Of a DNA stretch of 14,679 nucleotides, positions 1-7,908 are shown piece by piece. The notes beneath the pieces were generated by a model that worked only from the letters and a program-made list of their open reading frames with translations, was not told where the DNA came from and ran no database searches. The stretch lies in contig JBOFCO010000042.1 in assembly GCA_051646105.1 (NCBI GenBank), positions 1 to 14,679 on the forward strand, in the 5' to 3' direction. The DNA is from JBOFCO01 sp051646105 (GTDB lineage Bacteria > Pseudomonadota > Alphaproteobacteria > Rhodobacterales > Rhodobacteraceae). How positions within the stretch are numbered: position 1 is the first letter of the stretch; every line of letters begins with the position of its first letter. A program made the position numbers and the translations under genes.

Positions 1-294
1 GGAAACCACCACCATGTCGGCGCCAGCGTCGATCACGGAAAGGCCGGCTTTTGCGCCCTCGGCACGGTCGGTCTTGGTGTCGGCGTTCACCACTTCGATT
101 TGCTTGCCCAAAAGCCCGCCCGCCGCGTTGATCTCGGCGATGCGGATCATGGCAGCGTCTTGCGCGGGCTTGTCATAGGCCTGCATGAAGCCGGTCTCGG
201 CGGTGGCAAAGCCGACAACAATCTTTTCGTCATCAGCCAGTGCGGGGGAGGTCAGGCAGGTGGTGGCCGCCAGGGCAGTTAGAAGTCTTTTCAT
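1..294 (-). CDS. Periplasmic substrate-binding protein of Liv-type ABC transporter (N-terminal 98 residues, cut by window edge)
   Basis: This would be the periplasmic ligand-binding component for the LivHMGF transporter encoded just upstream. What is seen: a basic start MKRLL, a hydrophobic stretch to about residue 19 and a likely signal-peptidase I site ALA|DDE near residue 20, then IVVGFATAETGFMQAYDKPAQDAA and NAAGGLLGKQIEVVNADTKTD. That layout is typical of the Peripla_BP_6 family (LivJ/LivK-like), where a G...TG.....G element is followed by IN..GG..G..... D. The ATG at 294 has an AGGAG about 7 nt upstream. The gene lies 27 nt after livM in the same direction, so it closes the operon visible here. 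The rest of the protein, including most ligand contacts, lies outside the window, so the ligand cannot be inferred from it. Confidence 0.88.
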   Translation of the reverse strand, partial: MKRLLTALAATTCLTSPALADDEKIVVGFATAETGFMQAYDKPAQDAAMIRIAEINAAGGLLGKQIEVVNADTKTDRAEGAKAGLSVIDAGADMVVVS

Positions 295-321
295 CGCAGT
301 CTCTCCTTGTTGGATGGTTTT

Positions 322-1374
322 TCAGGTATTGGGGCCTTGCGGGCCCTTGGTTTCCGAGGCCGCCCTTCTGGGCAGACTCAGGTCGCGGTTTCCCAAAATC
401 CCGGCGGGCCGGAACATGAGGATGAGGATCATGACAACGCCGAGGGCGATTTCCTGAACGCCGCCCGGCAGGGCGAAGGTGGTCTCACCGACCTGCACCC
501 CGGATTCCAGCCAACGCAGGGCCTGGATCAGGGTGGACAGGATCAGAACGCCAATGACGGCCCCAGACAGGCTGCCCATGCCGCCAACGACCAGCATCGA
601 AAGGGTGATGAAGGTCAGGCCAAGGTAAAAGGTGTCGGGCGTGACAATACCGATGGAATGGGCGTACAGCGCTCCGCCCATGCCCATGATGGCGCCTGAG
701 ATCACAAAGGCGATCAGGCGCGCACGCGGGATGTCGACGCCGCTGGCCGCTGCTGCCGTGGGCTCGTCGCGGGCGGCGCGCAGGGCAAGTCCGTGGCGCG
801 AAATCCCATAGGCCCATGCGACCAGAACCGACACCAATGCGGCAATCAAATAGGGCCAGATAGACCGGATGATCGGAATGCCAACGACTGATGATGTCGC
901 CGCCGTCACGCTTTCCCAGTTCGAATAAATCGAATTGACCATGGCAAGCATAGCAAAGGTGGCAATTGACGCCGCGATCCCCGACAACCGCATCAGCACC
1001 GCGCCAAAGATCAACGCCCAGATCGCGGCCCATCCGGCGGCCAACACAGCAGACGCCCAATAGGGGATCTCCATCTGCATCAGCCAATCAGGCAACCCCG
1101 GCATCGCCCCGCCTTTCAGCATCGGCTTGATGGTGGTCCAGGCCGCGAGATAGCCACCAAGGCAGGCAAAGGCTATGTGGCCGAACGAGATCACCCCCGA
1201 ATTGCCGACAAAGACCCAAAGGCCCACGGCAAAAATCACCTTCAGGAAGATGTCGATGATGGTCTGGTTGAACGGCCTTGACCCAACCGCCAAGGCGAGC
1301 AGCGCAAAAGCGATCAACAGCAGGCCCAACAGGATTGGTGTGGAAAGCGTACGGCGGGCGACGGAGGAGGACAT
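322..1374 (-). CDS. livM: Branched-chain amino acid-type ABC transporter permease (LivM family)
   Basis: This is the second inner-membrane permease of a Liv-type (HAAT family) importer, 350 residues with multiple hydrophobic segments across the whole length. Family signs include VISFGHIAFACLGGYLAAW in the first third (the LivM S.GHaAF..iGAY element) and RHGLALRAARDEPTAAAASGVD, matching the conserved cytoplasmic loop with an EAA-like role in contacting the ATPases. FRPAGILG near the C terminus is also typical. I chose the ATG at 1374 rather than the GTG at 1377: the ATG shares one base with the livH stop (TGATG) and sits 8 nt after GGAG. The transported compound is not given by the permease; Liv-type systems carry amino acids, amides, urea and aromatic acids. 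The tail after ILGNRD is rather long and charged. Confidence 0.92.
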   Translation of the reverse strand: MSSSVARRTLSTPILLGLLLIAFALLALAVGSRPFNQTIIDIFLKVIFAVGLWVFVGNSGVISFGHIAFACLGGYLAAWTTIKPMLKGGAMPGLPDWLMQMEIPYWASAVLAAGWAAIWALIFGAVLMRLSGIAASIATFAMLAMVNSIYSNWESVTAATSSVVGIPIIRSIWPYLIAALVSVLVAWAYGISRHGLALRAARDEPTAAAASGVDIPRARLIAFVISGAIMGMGGALYAHSIGIVTPDTFYLGLTFITLSMLVVGGMGSLSGAVIGVLILSTLIQALRWLESGVQVGETTFALPGGVQEIALGVVMILILMFRPAGILGNRDLSLPRRAASETKGPQGPNT

Positions 1375-2288
1375 CACACGCGCTCCTTCGTGCCACGGGC
1401 CGACAACAAGCCTTGCGGACGGAAGATCAGCACCAGAATGACCGCGCCATAAACAAAGGCATCGCGGAAGGCGCGGGCATCAGGTGGCAGGATCACTTGC
1501 ATCACCGTGGCAATGGCCCCCAGCAGGAACCCGGCCAGAACAGCCCCGGCAAGGCTCCCCATGCCGCCGATCACCGTGGCGATAAAGGCCATCAGCATCA
1601 CATTGGCCCCCATCAAGATATTCGCTGTCCCGGTCTGCGACCCAAGGATCAGCGCAATCGCGGCGGCCAGCGCCCCCGACAGCGCAAAGGCCCCCATGAT
1701 CACCCGGTTCGCCCGGACGCCCAGCATCCGCGCCATGGTGAAATTCTCGGCCGCTGCCCGCATTTCCAGCCCAAACCGGGTGCGGCGCAGGAATGCGGTC
1801 AGACCGAACAGCACGGCGATGGTGACCAGAATGGTGATAAGTTGCAGCAGCGGAATGCGCGCGCCAAAAATCTCGACGGGCTGGCTCAGCGCTGGCAAAA
1901 GCGAGATGCTTTTCGGGCGGCTGGAAAACAGCATCAGCAGGAAATAGCGGATGACAAAGCCCAGCGCGAATGACGCGATCATCATGGTCGCCGGATTGGC
2001 ATGGCGAAAGCGGCGGAACACCACGAATTCTGACACCACCGACAGCACAGCACCAATGGTCAGCACAAAGGGGATCAGCAGGTACCACGGCAAGTTCCCG
2101 GCGAAGATGATGGCCACTGCGTCAACCGATGGCCACAACAACACAAAGACCGATGCCGCGATCACATCGCCATGGGCAAAATTCACCAACTTCATCACAC
2201 CAAAAATCAGCGCGATGCCAAGGGCTGCAAGAGCGTATAGCGACCCCAGTGAAAGCGCATCAAAGAAGACCTGCAAAAGCGATCCCAT
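1374..2288 (-). CDS. livH: Branched-chain amino acid-type ABC transporter permease (LivH family)
   Basis: This is the first inner-membrane permease of the importer, 304 residues, close to the usual LivH length of about 290-310. The N terminus SLGSLYALAALGIALIFGVMKLVNFAHGD is the LivH hallmark (G..YaL.AlGl.liyG.....NfAHG). RRTRFGLEMRAAAENFTMARMLGVRANRV is the cytoplasmic loop that couples to the ATPases, and IGGMGSLAGAVLAGFLLG is a conserved late membrane segment. The hydrophobic segments span the full length. Its ATG shares one base with the livF stop (TAATG), and its own stop overlaps the livM start, so translation is probably coupled. It is paired with LivM and the two ATPases; substrate specificity is not visible. 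Confidence 0.93.
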   Translation of the reverse strand: MGSLLQVFFDALSLGSLYALAALGIALIFGVMKLVNFAHGDVIAASVFVLLWPSVDAVAIIFAGNLPWYLLIPFVLTIGAVLSVVSEFVVFRRFRHANPATMMIASFALGFVIRYFLLMLFSSRPKSISLLPALSQPVEIFGARIPLLQLITILVTIAVLFGLTAFLRRTRFGLEMRAAAENFTMARMLGVRANRVIMGAFALSGALAAAIALILGSQTGTANILMGANVMLMAFIATVIGGMGSLAGAVLAGFLLGAIATVMQVILPPDARAFRDAFVYGAVILVLIFRPQGLLSARGTKERV

Positions 2289-3022
2289 TAGTGGTCTCCA
2301 TATCCGAAATAGGCGGCCTGCATGGCCTCGCTTTGGCCCAGGGCGCGTGCGTCGCCGTCCAGCACGATCTCGCCGCCGCGCATCAGCATCATGCGCCCGC
2401 CCACCATCATGGCGCGGGTGGAGGACTGCTCGACGATCAGCAGCGTCAGCTTGCGCTCGGCTTGCAGGGCGATCAGGCGTTCATACACCTGATCGGTGAT
2501 GTTGGGGGCCAGCCCCAGCGACGGTTCGTCAATCGTCACAAGGCGCGGGTGGGTCATTAGGGCGCGCCCGATGACCAGCATCTGCTGCTGCCCGCCCGAC
2601 AACAGGCCCGCCTGCGTATGGCGGCGGTCCTTCAGGATCGGAAAGGTGGCATAGACCGCTTCCAACTCGGTTGCGGCCCGAGCCCGCCAGCCGCGCGTGG
2701 CCGAATGCATGCCAGTGCCAACCAAAAGATTTTCCTCGATGGTCAGCCCGCCGAATACATCGCGGCCCTCGGGGACCATCGAAATGCCAAGCCGCGCAAT
2801 GTCTTCGGGGGCTTGGCCCGTGATGTCGTGCCCTTCGAAGTCAACGCGCCCCCCAGCAGGGGGTGCCACGCCGGCAATGGCCCGCAAAAGCGATGATTTC
2901 CCGGCCCCGTTCGGGCCGGTGATGAACAGGATCTCGCCCTCGGTCATCGAAAACGTAACGCCGCGGACCGCCGTCAGCCGACCATAGCGCACCGAGATGT
3001 TGGACAATGACAACAGGCTCAT
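2288..3022 (-). CDS. livF: ABC transporter ATP-binding protein (LivF family)
   Basis: This is one of the two cytoplasmic ATPases that power the Liv-type importer, 244 residues. The motifs are intact: Walker A GPNGAGKSS at residues 36-44, MVPEGRDVF around 82-90 (the LivF form of the Q-loop), the signature LSGGQQQ at 141-147 and Walker B LVTIDEP at 161-167. The switch histidine is replaced by glutamine in LLIVEQS, which is normal for LivF. The open frame continues upstream to 3163, but the start at 3022 is preferred because it begins MSLLSLSNISVRYG and overlaps the livG stop by ATGA; the upstream extension is antisense-like Arg-rich sequence lying inside livG. Confidence 0.94.
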   Translation of the reverse strand: MSLLSLSNISVRYGRLTAVRGVTFSMTEGEILFITGPNGAGKSSLLRAIAGVAPPAGGRVDFEGHDITGQAPEDIARLGISMVPEGRDVFGGLTIEENLLVGTGMHSATRGWRARAATELEAVYATFPILKDRRHTQAGLLSGGQQQMLVIGRALMTHPRLVTIDEPSLGLAPNITDQVYERLIALQAERKLTLLIVEQSSTRAMMVGGRMMLMRGGEIVLDGDARALGQSEAMQAAYFGYGDH

Positions 3023-3771
3023 GCGCCGACCTCCAGCACTGGCATATGGGTATCGGCGGCAGTGCCCATATAGGCGTGGCGCACGCGTTCGCTGGCGCGG
3101 ATCGCGGCGGGATCGCCGGTTTCGATCACCACGCCACTGTCCAGCACAACGACATAGTGGCAAAGGTCCAGAACCAGCCCGACGTTGTGTTCGATCAGCA
3201 AAACACCGCAGCCCATATCCGTCGCGATGCGGCGGATCAGGGCGGACAGGTCCTGCGCCTCCGCGCCACTCATCCCAGCAGCGGGTTCGTCCAGCAGCAC
3301 GAAGGACGGCTTGCCCATCAAGGCGCGGCCAATCGCCACCCGGCGTTCATCGGTATAGGGCAAGGCCCCGGCCACCCGGTCGGCAAGCCCGGAAATCCCG
3401 ATCCAATCCAGCATGTCCAGCGCTTGCGCGCGGGCTGAGGCACGCGATTGACCAAGGCCCACGCCCGTCACCTCAAGGTTGTCGATCACCGCCAGATCAC
3501 GAAACAGCCGCCCGCCCTGAAAAGTGCGGGCGATGCCGCGGCGGCGCACTTCGTGTGCCCTAAGGCCGGACAGGGGCTGACCGGACAGCCTGACAGCCCC
3601 TGCAGTTGCGGGTTGAAACCCGGTCAGCACATTGACAAGGGTGGTTTTTCCAGCCCCGTTCGGGCCGATCAGCCCGACGATCTGGCCGGAAGTCACCTTC
3701 AGGTCCACGTCCGACAGGGCACGCAGCCCTGCGAAAGCGACCGATACCTTGTCCGCGCTAAGATCGCTCAT
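3019..3771 (-). CDS. livG: ABC transporter ATP-binding protein (LivG family)
   Basis: This is the second ATPase of the importer, 250 residues. Seen: Walker A GPNGAGKTT at residues 36-44, Q-loop RTFQGGRLF with Gln85, Walker B FVLLDEPAAGM at 157-167 with Glu162, and switch histidine His195 in LLIEHN. The C-terminal VIETGDPAAIRASERVRHAYMG is typical of LivG. One feature is odd: the ABC signature reads LPYTDERR (137-144), whereas E. coli LivG has LAYGDQRR, so the usual glycine is replaced by Thr. The start ATG overlaps the hyuA stop as ATGA, which links transporter translation to the HyuAB enzyme and suggests that the transported compound is the enzyme's substrate (inference). Confidence 0.93.
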   Translation of the reverse strand: MSDLSADKVSVAFAGLRALSDVDLKVTSGQIVGLIGPNGAGKTTLVNVLTGFQPATAGAVRLSGQPLSGLRAHEVRRRGIARTFQGGRLFRDLAVIDNLEVTGVGLGQSRASARAQALDMLDWIGISGLADRVAGALPYTDERRVAIGRALMGKPSFVLLDEPAAGMSGAEAQDLSALIRRIATDMGCGVLLIEHNVGLVLDLCHYVVVLDSGVVIETGDPAAIRASERVRHAYMGTAADTHMPVLEVGA

Positions 3772-5861
3772 TTCGCCCCTTTCTTGCCATCACGGGTGAT
3801 GAGGTACGAGCCAGAGGCATCCAGCCGCGCCGTCCAACCCGGTTCGATCACAATGGTGGTCGTAACCTCTTCGATAACGGCAGGCCCTTTGATGGTAGCC
3901 CCGACACCCAGCGGGGTGCCGTCATAGATCGGGGTCCGCAGCCGCTTGCCGTCTGCCGTAAACACCGCATCGCGGTAGCCTTTGATGGCCTTGTCAGCGC
4001 TGGCGCCCGTGCCGATGGTCATGCGTTCGGGCTTTTCGACCACGCCGTAGACCGTGCTTTCGATGTTCACGACCTCGACCACCGATTGCGGTTCGGCATA
4101 GGTGTAAAGCTGCTCGTGCCGGGCGTGGAAGGCGTCCTTGATCTTTGCGATGGACTTGGCATCCACCTTGAAGTTGCCGATTTCCACTGTGCATTCGTGC
4201 ACCTGCCCGACATAGCGCATATCAAGGCTGCGCTTGACAACGATGTCCTTGGCCTTGAAGCCGTCGGTCTTCAAATGGTCAATGCCTTGGGCTTCGATCT
4301 GGTCGAAAAGTTCGTCAATCCGGGCATAGGCCGCGTCATTGTCCAGCCGCAAAGGTGCGGTGGCCATGTAGTTGTATTTGACGTCCGAGATGATCTGGCC
4401 AAAGGCGCAAAGCCCCGAGGCGAGTTTCGGCAGCACGATGGTGTTGATGCCGATGGCATCGGCAAGTGCCGTGATATGTGCCGCCGTGGCCCCCCCTGCC
4501 CCAACAAGCACGAAATCGCGCGGGTCATAGCCGCGTTCCACCGTCACCCGGCGGATGCCGTTGACCATGTTGGCGTTGACGATGGTGAACATGCCGTAAG
4601 CCGCGCGTTCGACCGAAAGGCCCAAGGGTTCGGCCAGATTGACCCGCACCGCGTCATGGGCCTTTTGGTAGTCCAAAGGCAACCGCCCGCCGACCAGACC
4701 ATCGGGGTTAAGGTATCCCATCACTAGATTGGCGTCTGACACCGTGGGCAGTTTCCCGCCCTGACCATAGCAGGCAGGCCCCGGGTCGGACCCCGCCGAT
4801 TGCGGGCCCATCTGCATCAGGCCCATCTCGTCGATCCAGCCGATGGAGCCGCCGCCCGCGCCCAGGGTTTCCACCTGAATCATCGGCACACCGATGCGGT
4901 AGCGCAGGAAGTCGATGTTCTTGTTGATGTTGGTGGAGCCGTCCTTGGTCAGCGTGATATCGAACGACGTGCCGCCCATGTCGACAGTGATGACGTTCTT
5001 GTGGCCAAAAGGCTCACAAACATATTGCCCTGCGGCGGGGGCGGATGCTGGCCCCGAGTTGATGGCATAGACCGAGCGGTCGGTCATCGCCTGCCCAATC
5101 GCAAGCCCGCCGTTTGATTGATAATAACGCACCGGTTGCTTCGCGCCGAGGCTTTGGAAGTATGCATCCACCGCCGCGACATAGCGTTTCATGATCGGGG
5201 CAAGATAGGCGTTCACCACTGCCGTAGACGTGCGGGTGTATTCGCGGACCTGCGGATACAGATCTGACCCCAAGGTCAGGATCACGCCCGGCATCATCTC
5301 GCGCACGATGGCACCTGCGCGGGCCTCATGTTCGGGATGCAGCACCGACCAGACAAAGCTGATCGCCACGGTTTCCACACCCTCGGCCTTGAACACCTCG
5401 CAGGCGGCGCGGACGTCTGCCTCGTTCAGGGGTTCGCGGACCGAGCCATTTGACAAGATACGCTCGCGCACGCCACGCCGCAGAAAGCGCGGCACCAGCA
5501 TGGTCGCGGGCGGATATTCCGGGTCATAGCGGTAGCCGTCTTCCTTGTGGCCAAGCCGGATTTCAAGGCTGTCCTCATGGCCCGCCGTGCAGATCAACCC
5601 GGTCTTGGCGCCCTTGTGCGTTATCAACGCGTTCAGCCCCACGGTCGTGCCATTGATGCACAGATCGCAGTTCGAAACCACGGTTTCGGCAGAAACCCCC
5701 AGCTCCTCGGAGATCAGCGCCAGCCCGTTCTTGATGGCAAGCGTCGGGTCCTGCGGGGTGGAAAGCGCCTTGAAAAGGCGGACCTGACCGGATTTGTCGG
5801 CCAGAACGAAGTCGGTAAAGGTGCCGCCGGCGTCAATGCCCAGACGATAATCGGATTTCAT
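3768..5861 (-). CDS. hyuA: Hydantoinase/oxoprolinase family protein, subunit A (ATP-binding)
   Basis: This is the ATP-binding subunit of the HyuA/HyuB enzyme family, 697 residues, close to the usual 680-720. Members open cyclic amides with ATP (N-methylhydantoin amidohydrolase, 5-oxoprolinase, caprolactamase) or carboxylate ketones (acetone and acetophenone carboxylases). Seen: the sugar-kinase-like phosphate loop GIDAGGTFTD at residues 8-17, DMGGTSFDI at 294-302, GAGGGSI at 334-340, SAGSDPGPACYG at 355-366, PTVSDANLVMGYL, RGYDPRDFVLVGAGG near 443-457, MRYVGQVHE at 548-556 and the C-terminal PAVIEEVTTTIVIEPGW at 660-676. AAGGGGGACT (positions 5864-5873 on the minus strand) provides a strong ribosome-binding site before the ATG. 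It follows hyuB by 12 nt. No third carboxylase subunit is seen nearby, which favours amide-ring opening over acetone carboxylation, but the sequence does not settle the substrate. Confidence 0.95.
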   Translation of the reverse strand: MKSDYRLGIDAGGTFTDFVLADKSGQVRLFKALSTPQDPTLAIKNGLALISEELGVSAETVVSNCDLCINGTTVGLNALITHKGAKTGLICTAGHEDSLEIRLGHKEDGYRYDPEYPPATMLVPRFLRRGVRERILSNGSVREPLNEADVRAACEVFKAEGVETVAISFVWSVLHPEHEARAGAIVREMMPGVILTLGSDLYPQVREYTRTSTAVVNAYLAPIMKRYVAAVDAYFQSLGAKQPVRYYQSNGGLAIGQAMTDRSVYAINSGPASAPAAGQYVCEPFGHKNVITVDMGGTSFDITLTKDGSTNINKNIDFLRYRIGVPMIQVETLGAGGGSIGWIDEMGLMQMGPQSAGSDPGPACYGQGGKLPTVSDANLVMGYLNPDGLVGGRLPLDYQKAHDAVRVNLAEPLGLSVERAAYGMFTIVNANMVNGIRRVTVERGYDPRDFVLVGAGGATAAHITALADAIGINTIVLPKLASGLCAFGQIISDVKYNYMATAPLRLDNDAAYARIDELFDQIEAQGIDHLKTDGFKAKDIVVKRSLDMRYVGQVHECTVEIGNFKVDAKSIAKIKDAFHARHEQLYTYAEPQSVVEVVNIESTVYGVVEKPERMTIGTGASADKAIKGYRDAVFTADGKRLRTPIYDGTPLGVGATIKGPAVIEEVTTTIVIEPGWTARLDASGSYLITRDGKKGAK

Positions 5862-5873
5862 ATCAAGTCCCCC

Positions 5874-7655
5874 TTATTTCGCGGCCACGGCGCGTTTTGC
5901 GCGCAGGGCTGATGTTGCAGCGATATCCACTTCCAGCGTGGTCGGGTCCTTGATGATGACGCCGTAGTCCTCCTTTGCCCCTTCGATGGAAACCAGCCCG
6001 TTCTTCACATCCCAGACGACCTTCTCGAGCGGGCGATCCATCGGATTGCCATAGCCGCCGCCGCCGGGGTTCATGTTGGTGATGCGGTCGCCGGGTTTGA
6101 TGACCTTGATGACGTTCTCGCGGATGGTTTCGGAATGATCGCCCTCGACCAGTTCCAGACGGCCCACCTTGGTATCGATCATGGTAGAGGCCGCGCCTGC
6201 CGCACCCACTGCCGGAATGCGGCGGCCTTCGCCGAAGGTGATGAAGGTCATGTCATCGTTCAACGGCTCCACTTCCCAAGCGGTGCCAGAACCGCCCCGG
6301 AATTTGCCTGCGCCGCCCGAGTCCGTCATCAGCGAATAGCGGTGGATGATGATGGGATAGGAGTATTCCAGCAGTTCCACATCGCCCGAGGTCAGCGCGC
6401 CAAAGCAGCACTCCGGCCCGCAGGCGTGCCAGCCGTCTTGGCTGGGCGTGGCGCCTGCGCCTGAGATGATGGTGGCCAGCACCATCGTCACGTATTCCTC
6501 GTCATGCCGCTTGTCCCAACCGGCGATGTTCAGCCCGTTGGCGTGGCCCCAGCTTGCCGAAACCTTGGACGGCACGGCCTTTTCAAAGGCCAGCCGCACG
6601 GCATCGGTCAGCGTCTCCATAGGCGTCGTGGTGCAGTTCATGTGTGGCGCAGGTTCCGCCGCGTTGCACAGCGTGCCTTTTGGCCCCATGTCCACCGACA
6701 CGCAGCGATAAAGCCCCTCGTTGTAGGGCGGCGGCAGTTGGGCGAACATCATCAGGCCCAGATAGACGCCAGAGTAGGAGTTTCCTTCGTAACTGTTGAT
6801 GAAATAAGGAATTTGCGGCGGAGACGAGATCTCGATGTGGCATGTATCGGCTTTGATCGTCACCTTGGCCGTGATGGTCAGGTCACCAAAGCCGTGGCCG
6901 GCATCTTCCACAATCGCCGAGCCTTCATAGGTGCCGTCGGGCACCGTTGAGATCAGGTTGCGCATCTGGATTTCGGCCATGTCGAGCAGGGTTGCGATGC
7001 AGGCATCGACCGTCTCTTCGCCGTATTTCTCCAGCATGGCGATCAGCGCGCGTTCGCCGACCTGACAGGCCCCGATCAGGGCGTTAAAGTCACCCTCTTG
7101 GTCGCGGCGGGCGCGCATGTTGGTGAAGATAAAGTTCAAGACGTCCTTGCGCGGCACGCCCCGGTCCCAGACCTTGACGGGCGGGATGCGCAGGCATTCG
7201 GCGTAGATTTCCTTGGCGTTGGGGTTATAGCCAGCAGGCACCGGGCCGCCGATGTCGGTCAGGTGGCCCTTGCAGACGGTCCAGTACTTTAGCTTGCCCT
7301 GCCAGAACACCGGTTTGTAAAAACAGGTGTCGATGGCATGACTGCCGCCCCAAGCCGGGTCGTTATGGATGAGCAAATCGCCTTCGTGGATGTCGCCCTC
7401 GAAATACCCCGCCACCACCTTCATCGCCGGGATCAGACTGCCAAGGTGGATCGGGATGTCCTGCCCTTGCAAGATCATCTCGGGCGTGGCGTTGAACAGC
7501 GCGGTCGAATAGTCATGCGCCAAGTTGAACACCGACGAACGCGCGGTTTTCTCCAACGACAGCGTCATTTCCCGCTGCGTCGTCTCAAGGATGCCGCGCA
7601 CCACCGACAGGGTGATGGGGTCAACCTCGACCTTTGGTTTGGCTTTAGGTGCCAC
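5874..7655 (-). CDS. hyuB: Hydantoinase/oxoprolinase family protein, subunit B
   Basis: This is the partner subunit of HyuA, 593 residues from the start chosen here, which fits the family's usual length. Seen: VDPITLSVVRGILETTQREM near the N terminus (residues 11-30), NDPAWGGSHAIDT at 98-110, GHLTDIGG at 130-137, AECLRIPPVKVW at 152-163, EYSYPIIIHRYSLMTDSGGAGKFRGGSG around 430-457 and the C-terminal PGGGGYGNP at 530-538. The conserved Asp and His residues in the NDP..GG and GHL.DIGG motifs are those expected to build the active site with a metal. A GTG at 7655 is the likely start because GGAGGG lies 7 nt upstream; longer frames reach an ATG at 7691 and a GTG at 7736, but neither has a comparable site. 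It is the first gene of the hyu-liv operon. A Cys-rich patch (HACGPECC, residues 410-417) is unusual. Confidence 0.94.
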   Translation of the reverse strand: MAPKAKPKVEVDPITLSVVRGILETTQREMTLSLEKTARSSVFNLAHDYSTALFNATPEMILQGQDIPIHLGSLIPAMKVVAGYFEGDIHEGDLLIHNDPAWGGSHAIDTCFYKPVFWQGKLKYWTVCKGHLTDIGGPVPAGYNPNAKEIYAECLRIPPVKVWDRGVPRKDVLNFIFTNMRARRDQEGDFNALIGACQVGERALIAMLEKYGEETVDACIATLLDMAEIQMRNLISTVPDGTYEGSAIVEDAGHGFGDLTITAKVTIKADTCHIEISSPPQIPYFINSYEGNSYSGVYLGLMMFAQLPPPYNEGLYRCVSVDMGPKGTLCNAAEPAPHMNCTTTPMETLTDAVRLAFEKAVPSKVSASWGHANGLNIAGWDKRHDEEYVTMVLATIISGAGATPSQDGWHACGPECCFGALTSGDVELLEYSYPIIIHRYSLMTDSGGAGKFRGGSGTAWEVEPLNDDMTFITFGEGRRIPAVGAAGAASTMIDTKVGRLELVEGDHSETIRENVIKVIKPGDRITNMNPGGGGYGNPMDRPLEKVVWDVKNGLVSIEGAKEDYGVIIKDPTTLEVDIAATSALRAKRAVAAK

Positions 7656-7908
7656 TTTGAGCCCTCCGGTTGGGGCCGCGCAAAGGGGCATCGCCCGGAC
7701 AAGTCGTCCGTCCGAATCGATGAAACTCCCTGTCACGCGGCATCTGTTGTGCCTTTATGACAAGGACCGTAACGGCGCTTCTGCCCTGCCGTCTTTGCAG
7801 CCGGTGCATGGGCTTTTGTTTTTCCGTGCAGTCGGGGCTTTGGACGAAATCTGCCGCTTTACAGAAAACCGAACCCATGGCCTGATGGTCTGAACAGGGA
7901 ATGCCACA
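7656..7908. promoter_or_regulatory. Divergent promoter region between hyuB and the AraC-family gene
   Basis: This 253-nt non-coding stretch must hold the promoters for the minus-strand hyu-liv operon and the plus-strand AraC-type gene. I see no convincing -35/-10 pair. An inverted repeat CGGAC-N5-GTCCG lies at 7696-7710, near the hyuB side. Two similar elements, TGCATGGGCTTTT (from 7805) and TGCAGTCGGGGCTTT (from 7827), start 22 nt apart, about two helical turns, and could be AraC-type half-sites, but they do not align cleanly along their length. The central part is locally T-rich (around 7814-7823). Confidence 0.55.
7662..7667 (-). promoter_or_regulatory. Ribosome-binding site that decides the hyuB start
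   Basis: On the minus strand the sequence GGAGGG is followed by 7 nt (ctcaaa plus neighbouring bases) and then GTG at 7655. This near-perfect Shine-Dalgarno sequence favours the GTG at 7655 over the upstream candidates at 7691 (ATG) and 7736 (GTG), and the resulting N terminus reads MAPKAKPKVEVDPITL. Confidence 0.7.

Noticed and set aside
1278..1973. 231-codon plus-strand open frame
   Set aside because: It is antisense to livH/livM and gives a His/Gln/Arg-rich low-complexity product typical of shadow frames.
3768..7655. Interpretation of HyuAB as acetone carboxylase
   Set aside because: No small third subunit of the acetone carboxylase type is found next to hyuAB; a different ketone carboxylase cannot be fully excluded.
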